Below are positions 60,712 to 64,000 of a DNA stretch of 64,000 nucleotides, piece after piece. Source of the DNA: Neobacillus rhizosphaerae (lineage in GTDB: Bacteria; Bacillota; Bacilli; Bacillales; Cytobacillaceae); assembly GCF_937468385.1 (NCBI RefSeq), contig NZ_CALBWS010000016.1, positions 41,304 to 105,303 of the forward strand. Reading direction: 5' to 3'. The notes under the pieces are model-generated. The model had not been told where the DNA came from, did no database searches, and saw only the letters and a program-made list of their open reading frames with translations. The stretch's first letter is position 1, and every line of letters starts with the position of its first letter. The position numbers and the translations under genes were made by a program.

Positions 60712-62511
60712 ATGACAGCCACTACATATTCAGATATTTGGAACTTAGAAGTATTTTTTAATGGGGGCAGTGATTCCACAGAATTCGCAGACCACCTTGA
60801 GCGAACTGGACAATTAATTGAACTTTTTGCGACAAAGGTAGACAACTGGACTCCACTCAATTCACTGGAGGATCGCCAGTTTCTTAAAGAGGTACTAGAA
60901 GATTTAGAAAATGCGGTAGTAAAACTTATTCAAGCTGGAGCTTTCGTGGGCTGCCTACTAGCACAAAATACCGAAGATAAGAAAGCGTATACCCATGATG
61001 CGAAAGTGACCAGCTTGAGTGCGGCTTTCCAAACAGCACTTGGATCCTTCGATAACCTGCTAACAACAATTGACGATGAGGTTTGGCAGGAGTTATTAGC
61101 GAATGAGCCATTAGTAGAACTCTCCTTTGTGTTAACCGAAAGCCGCGAGCGGGCAAAGGAAAAGCTGTCAAAAGAAGAAGAAGCGCTAATCAGTGCACTT
61201 GAGGTTGACGGCTATCATAGCTGGGGCCAGTTATATGATTTAATTGTTAGTAAAATTAAAATCTCGATTAATGAAAACGGTGAGGAGAAGCAGCTTTCTG
61301 TCGGACAGGCTTCTAACAAATTCTCCAGTCCAGACCGTGACGAACGTGCAGTTATTTTTCAAAATTGGGAAAAGGCTTGGGGTGCTCAGGCAGATTTCCT
61401 GGCAAAAACCTTAAATCATCTCTCAGGCTTCCGTTTAAGTGTTTATGAAAAAAGAGGCTGGGATGATGTGCTGAAGGAGCCGCTGAACATAAACCGGATG
61501 GAAAAAGAAACACTAGAAACGATGTGGGCAGTGATTTCCGAAAACAAACTGAAGCTTGTCGCCTATTTAGAACGGAAAGCCAAACTTCTTGGTGTTGAAA
61601 AACTGAGCTGGTATGATCTAGAAGCACCTTTTGGAACTACAGCCTCCAAGCTTTCCTATCAAGAAGGTGCAAAATTTATTGAACAGAATTTTGCCGCTTT
61701 TGGTGAAAGAATGGCTACATTTGCCCGAGATGCATTTGAAGATCAATGGATTGAAGGCGAAGACCGCCCTGGAAAAGCACCAGGAGGATTTTGTACCTTC
61801 TTCCCTGAAAGTGAACAATCTCGTATCTTTATGACTTATTCTGGAACACCATCAAATGTATCAACACTCGCACACGAGCTTGGACATGGCTTCCATACGT
61901 TTGCCATGAGAGGAGTTCCACTCCTTAATCGCAATTATGCCATGAATGTGGCTGAAACAGCCTCAACCTTTGCGGAAATGATTGTCGCTGATGCTGCTGT
62001 AAAAAACGCAAAAGACACAGAAGAAAAGCTGGCACTACTTGATGATAAAGTTCAAAGAACCGTAGCCCTGTTAATGAATATTCATGCCCGCTACTTATTT
62101 GAAACACGTTTTTATGAAGAAAGAAAACAAGGTCCTGTTTCGGTAGAGAGATTAAATGATTTAATGCTAACTGCACAGAAAGATGCCTACTGCGATGCCT
62201 TAGAAGAATATCATCCATTATTTTGGGCTTCGAAGTTACACTTCTTTATCACTGATGTACCGTTCTATAACTTCCCATACACCTTCGGCTATCTTTTCTC
62301 ACTTGGTATTTATGCTGAGGCCCTCGAGGAAGGTAAAGGATATGAGGATAAATATATTTCCTTGTTAAGGGACACTGCCTCAATGCCGGTCGAGGAACTG
62401 GCACAGAAACATTTACAGGTAGATTTAACACAAAAGGATTTCTGGGAAAAAGCAGTTCACATTTGTATCGATGATATTGATGAGTTCTTAGAGTTAACGA
62501 AAGATATTTAA
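60712..62511 (+). CDS. M3 family oligoendopeptidase (PepF type)
   Basis: 599 residues from ATG 60712 (AAAGGGGGT upstream). Zinc site H388-E389-L-G-H392 in LAHELGHGFHTF with the downstream Glu in NVAETASTFAEM. The long helical N-terminal half is typical of M3B peptidases. It cleaves oligopeptides in the cytoplasm. TATAAT at 60674-60679 is a possible -10. Monocistronic, with terminator. Confidence 0.93.
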   Translation: MTATTYSDIWNLEVFFNGGSDSTEFADHLERTGQLIELFATKVDNWTPLNSLEDRQFLKEVLEDLENAVVKLIQAGAFVGCLLAQNTEDKKAYTHDAKVTSLSAAFQTALGSFDNLLTTIDDEVWQELLANEPLVELSFVLTESRERAKEKLSKEEEALISALEVDGYHSWGQLYDLIVSKIKISINENGEEKQLSVGQASNKFSSPDRDERAVIFQNWEKAWGAQADFLAKTLNHLSGFRLSVYEKRGWDDVLKEPLNINRMEKETLETMWAVISENKLKLVAYLERKAKLLGVEKLSWYDLEAPFGTTASKLSYQEGAKFIEQNFAAFGERMATFARDAFEDQWIEGEDRPGKAPGGFCTFFPESEQSRIFMTYSGTPSNVSTLAHELGHGFHTFAMRGVPLLNRNYAMNVAETASTFAEMIVADAAVKNAKDTEEKLALLDDKVQRTVALLMNIHARYLFETRFYEERKQGPVSVERLNDLMLTAQKDAYCDALEEYHPLFWASKLHFFITDVPFYNFPYTFGYLFSLGIYAEALEEGKGYEDKYISLLRDTASMPVEELAQKHLQVDLTQKDFWEKAVHICIDDIDEFLELTKDI

Positions 62512-62520
62512 TAGCATTTA

Positions 62521-62563
62521 AAAAGCATCGGCCGAACGAATGGCCGATGCTTCTAATTTTTTT
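62521..62563. terminator. Bidirectional terminator after pepF
   Basis: AGCATCGGCC/GGCCGATGCT perfect 10-bp stem; T-rich tract on the plus strand; also lies downstream of the small minus-strand gene at 62567. Confidence 0.8.
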
Positions 62564-62566
62564 GGT

Positions 62567-62644
62567 TTATTCCACACTTATTTCAGCAATAATTACGCAG
62601 CCAATCGCCCCAGTAATGACAATTGCCATCACAACCATGAACAT
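62567..62644 (-). CDS. Small single-pass membrane protein (25 aa)
   Basis: 25 codons from ATG 62644 with AGGGGTGGAGA as RBS. The product MFMVVMAIVITGAIGCVIIA plus EISVE is one transmembrane helix with an acidic end. A strong terminator follows. No homologue recognised. The combination of SD, helix and terminator makes a real gene likely, but not proven. Confidence 0.55.
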   Translation of the reverse strand: MFMVVMAIVITGAIGCVIIAEISVE

Positions 62645-62786
62645 ATTCTCCACCCCTTAGATAGATCCTGCTATTTCTAATTTGAATTTATCATATTTTC
62701 ACAGTACCTACCTTAGGGAAAAGTGAACATTTTGTTAACGAACATTTTGAACTATTAGCAATTTGATTTATCTTTCCATGATTGGG

Positions 62787-62858
62787 TTATGAGTTGAAAC
62801 TCTTGTTTGTTTTCTTTGGTTTAAAGATAAGTGACAAGAATAAAATATGCAGCGGCAT
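62787..62858 (-). CDS. Possible short YrzI-like peptide (23 aa)
   Basis: 23 codons from ATG 62858 behind a perfect AGGAGGT. MPLHILFLSLIFKPKKTNKS resembles the first 16 residues of the YrzI paralogues nearby (MTLNIFFFSITFKKRE), after which it diverges and ends. It could be a truncated paralogue or a leader peptide. Confidence 0.5.
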   Translation of the reverse strand: MPLHILFLSLIFKPKKTNKSFNS

Positions 62859-62883
62859 GTACATTACCTCCTATTTTTTGCTT

Positions 62884-62931
62884 CCTTAGCTAGGTGGTAT
62901 CCTTCATATCCCATAGGCTATCACCACGACC
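62884..62931 (-). other. Candidate structured leader before the 23-aa ORF
   Basis: Minus-strand GTGGTGATAGCC and GGATACCAC pair with small bulges around an A/T-rich loop, followed by CCTAGCTAAGG and then AGGAGGT and ATG. No known riboswitch family was recognised. Confidence 0.35.
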
Positions 62932-62991
62932 TTGCATTAGAAAAAACAACATTTAAAAAACCACCCTTCCATTCATCGATTTTTTTATTCC

Positions 62992-63132
62992 TTACATGAA
63001 GCGGTACATGGATACTTGACGATCTTTGTTTTTTTCATAAAGCCTTTCAACCATTTCTTGATGTACAGCTTCTTCGAGATTCATACTACGTTTATTAATG
63101 GTAATTGTTAAAAAGAATATATTCAGTGTCAT
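62992..63132 (-). CDS. YrzI family small protein, copy 1
   Basis: 46 residues: MTLNIFFLTITINKRSMNLE then EAVHQEMVERLYEKNKDRQV and SMYRFM. RBS AAGGAAGTG. A hydrophobic N-terminal 11 residues precede a charged helix. It matches the Bacillus YrzI small-protein family, annotated as probable sporulation proteins. It is the last and most divergent of three tandem copies. Confidence 0.75.
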   Translation of the reverse strand: MTLNIFFLTITINKRSMNLEEAVHQEMVERLYEKNKDRQVSMYRFM

Positions 63133-63161
63133 TTTAATTCACTTCCTTTTTTAAAGCTTTC

Positions 63162-63302
63162 TTACATGAAATGAAGCATGGAAATTTGACGGTCTCTATT
63201 TTCCTCATAGAGTTTTTCAACCATTTCCTGTTGAACCGCCTCTTGGAGACTCACTTCACGTTTTTTAAATGTAATTGAGAAAAAGAATATATTTAATGTC
63301 AT
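63162..63302 (-). CDS. YrzI family small protein, copy 2
   Basis: 46 residues: MTLNIFFFSITFKKREVSLQ, EAVQQEMVEKLYEENRDRQI, SMLHFM. RBS AGGAAGTGA. The middle gene of three; 29 bases separate it from copy 1 and 30 from copy 3, indicating one transcript and recent duplication. Nearly identical to copy 3. Confidence 0.75.
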   Translation of the reverse strand: MTLNIFFFSITFKKREVSLQEAVQQEMVEKLYEENRDRQISMLHFM

Positions 63303-63332
63303 TTTGATTCACTTCCTTTATTTAAAGCGATA

Positions 63333-63473
63333 TTACATTAAATGATGCATGGAAATTTGACGGTCTCTATTTTGCTGATAAAGTTTTTCAACCACTTCCT
63401 GTTGTGCCGCCTCTTGGAGACTTACTTCTCGTTTTTTGAAGGTAATCGAGAAAAAGAATATATTAAGAGTCAT
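63333..63473 (-). CDS. YrzI family small protein, copy 3
   Basis: 46 residues: MTLNIFFFSITFKKREVSLQ, EAAQQEVVEKLYQQNRDRQI, SMHHLM. RBS AAAGGAGGTGG, the strongest of the three, fitting its place as first gene. Differences from copy 2 are six substitutions. Confidence 0.75.
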   Translation of the reverse strand: MTLNIFFFSITFKKREVSLQEAAQQEVVEKLYQQNRDRQISMHHLM

Positions 63474-63565
63474 ATTTACCACCTCCTTTTAAAAATATTT
63501 CTGTAAAGCTCAGCAACAACATTTCCAATTTATGCAACACATATCTAATTTGCGCGAAAAAAGGG

Positions 63566-63610
63566 CACAAAAAGGCCGCAAGAAAATTCTTCCTTGCGGC
63601 CAGCCTTTTT
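63566..63610 (-). terminator. Second of two tandem terminators after the 25-aa gene
   Basis: GGCCGCAAG/CTTGCGGCC perfect 9-bp stem followed by TTTTTGTG on the minus strand. Confidence 0.7.
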
Positions 63611-63617
63611 TAGACAC

Positions 63618-63650
63618 AAAAATACCGCAAGGCGTCATTCTCCCTGCGGC
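63618..63650 (-). terminator. First of two tandem terminators after the 25-aa gene
   Basis: CCGCAGGG/CCTTGCGG stem followed by TATTTTTGTG on the minus strand, 25 bases after the 25-codon gene. Confidence 0.7.
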
Positions 63651-63674
63651 ATGGATATGTATTGTAACAAAAAG

Positions 63675-63752
63675 TTAAGCAATCCATTCCAGTCTGGTCG
63701 AATGCGTGATATTCAAATATACAGTTTTCATGCCAGTTAATACTAAACTCAT
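63675..63752 (-). CDS. Small protein of unknown function (25 aa) with own promoter
   Basis: 25 codons from ATG 63752: MSLVLTGMKTVYLNITHSTR then LEWIA. It has a consensus SD (AAAGGAGG, 9 bases before ATG), a near-consensus SigA promoter about 45 bases upstream and two tandem terminators downstream. No homologue recognised; the peptide is not clearly membrane-spanning. Alternatively the transcript could be a small RNA that happens to hold this frame. Confidence 0.6.
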   Translation of the reverse strand: MSLVLTGMKTVYLNITHSTRLEWIA

Positions 63753-63792
63753 CTTCTTCGACCTCCTTTGGAATTTTTTACTTACTAGGGTA

Positions 63793-63821
63793 ATTATATC
63801 CACGCAGCTATACTTTGTAAA
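63793..63821 (-). promoter_or_regulatory. Near-consensus SigA promoter of the 25-aa gene
   Basis: Minus-strand TTTACA (63816-63821) and TATAAT (63793-63798) are spaced by exactly 17 bases. The start of transcription would fall near 63786, giving a 5' leader of about 34 bases. Confidence 0.7.
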
Positions 63822-64000
63822 CCTTTTTACTGAATTTTTTCAAAAAATAATTAAAAAGCCTTTATCATTCACAAAAAAAAATAAGCGTCCCTTTTGTATG
63901 AAAATAACTTGGTAAAAATGCCATACGAAAGCAGGCCCTCCATCTATTAATTTTTTTTTGAAGAGCTAATTTATAATGTTTTATATATTATTATTTAGGC
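63822..64000. other. Right-end AT-rich sequence
   Basis: No gene, repeat or terminator recognised before the window ends. Confidence 0.4.

Noticed and set aside
63706..63915. 69-codon plus-strand ORF at the right end
   Set aside because: Antisense to the 25-codon gene, its RBS and promoter; no RBS of its own.

Overview
The window is chromosomal DNA of an endospore-forming member of the Bacillaceae. It carries the spore genes gpr, spoIIP, sigK, sda and yqfC/yqfD. Gene order from the DEAD-box helicase through ispH, sigA-dnaG, era, phoH, dnaK, lepA, the comE genes, yqeH and psd follows the Bacillus subtilis yqf/yqe/com region closely. Base composition is AT-rich and ribosome binding sites are strong AGGAGG types. 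The set of genes suggests a Bacillus sensu lato relative (Neobacillus or Mesobacillus-like), not B. subtilis itself, because glycyl-tRNA synthetase is a single-chain T-box enzyme and sigK is intact.

Layout. 1-6.8 kb: 3'-truncated cshB, divergent yqfQ and ispH, then on the minus strand yqfO-trmK, cccA and an acyl-CoA dehydrogenase. 7-16.7 kb: sigA-dnaG, a decayed yqxD, ppsR-ccpN, glycyl-tRNA synthetase with T-box, recO-yqzL-era-cdd. 16.9-25.6 kb: dgkA-ybeY-pgpH-phoH-yqfD-yqfC, an unnamed membrane protein, floA-nfeD, yqeY-rpsU. 25.8-38.8 kb: a Na/Pi-cotransporter-like gene, deoC, mtaB-rsmE-prmA, the hrcA-grpE-dnaK-dnaJ heat-shock operon behind a perfect CIRCE, hemW and lepA. 38.9-49.3 kb: a 52-bp tandem array, yqxA-spoIIP, an enlarged intergenic region, gpr, rpsT, holA, yqzM, comEC-comEB-comEA and comER. 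49.4-57.6 kb: yqeM-rsfS-yqeK-nadD-yhbY-aroE-yqeH-yqeG, sda with DnaA boxes, psd, pssA and sigK. 57.6-64 kb is the most accessory part: a second 52-bp array of hairpin units, a GC-rich dispersed repeat, a lipoprotein with Asp-box repeats, an orphan response regulator, pepF, and a cluster of very small genes including three tandem YrzI-family paralogues.

How the genes relate. Most units are housekeeping: primary sigma factor and primase, translation and ribosome assembly (era, ybeY, rsfS, yqeH, prmA, rsmE, trmK, mtaB, lepA), chaperones, competence DNA uptake, NAD and shikimate synthesis, phospholipid synthesis, and sporulation. ccpN with ppsR is the conserved gluconeogenic control pair.

The less ordinary content lies between genes. 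Two unrelated sequence families of tandem repeats both have a 52-bp period. One element of about 114 bp is present twice in degenerate form. yqxD is a multi-lesion pseudogene. The yqfC start codon abuts a perfect terminator hairpin that also holds its Shine-Dalgarno sequence. At the right end a 25-codon gene has its own consensus promoter, SD and tandem terminators. All names rest on recognising protein motifs and synteny by eye; no database search was run.
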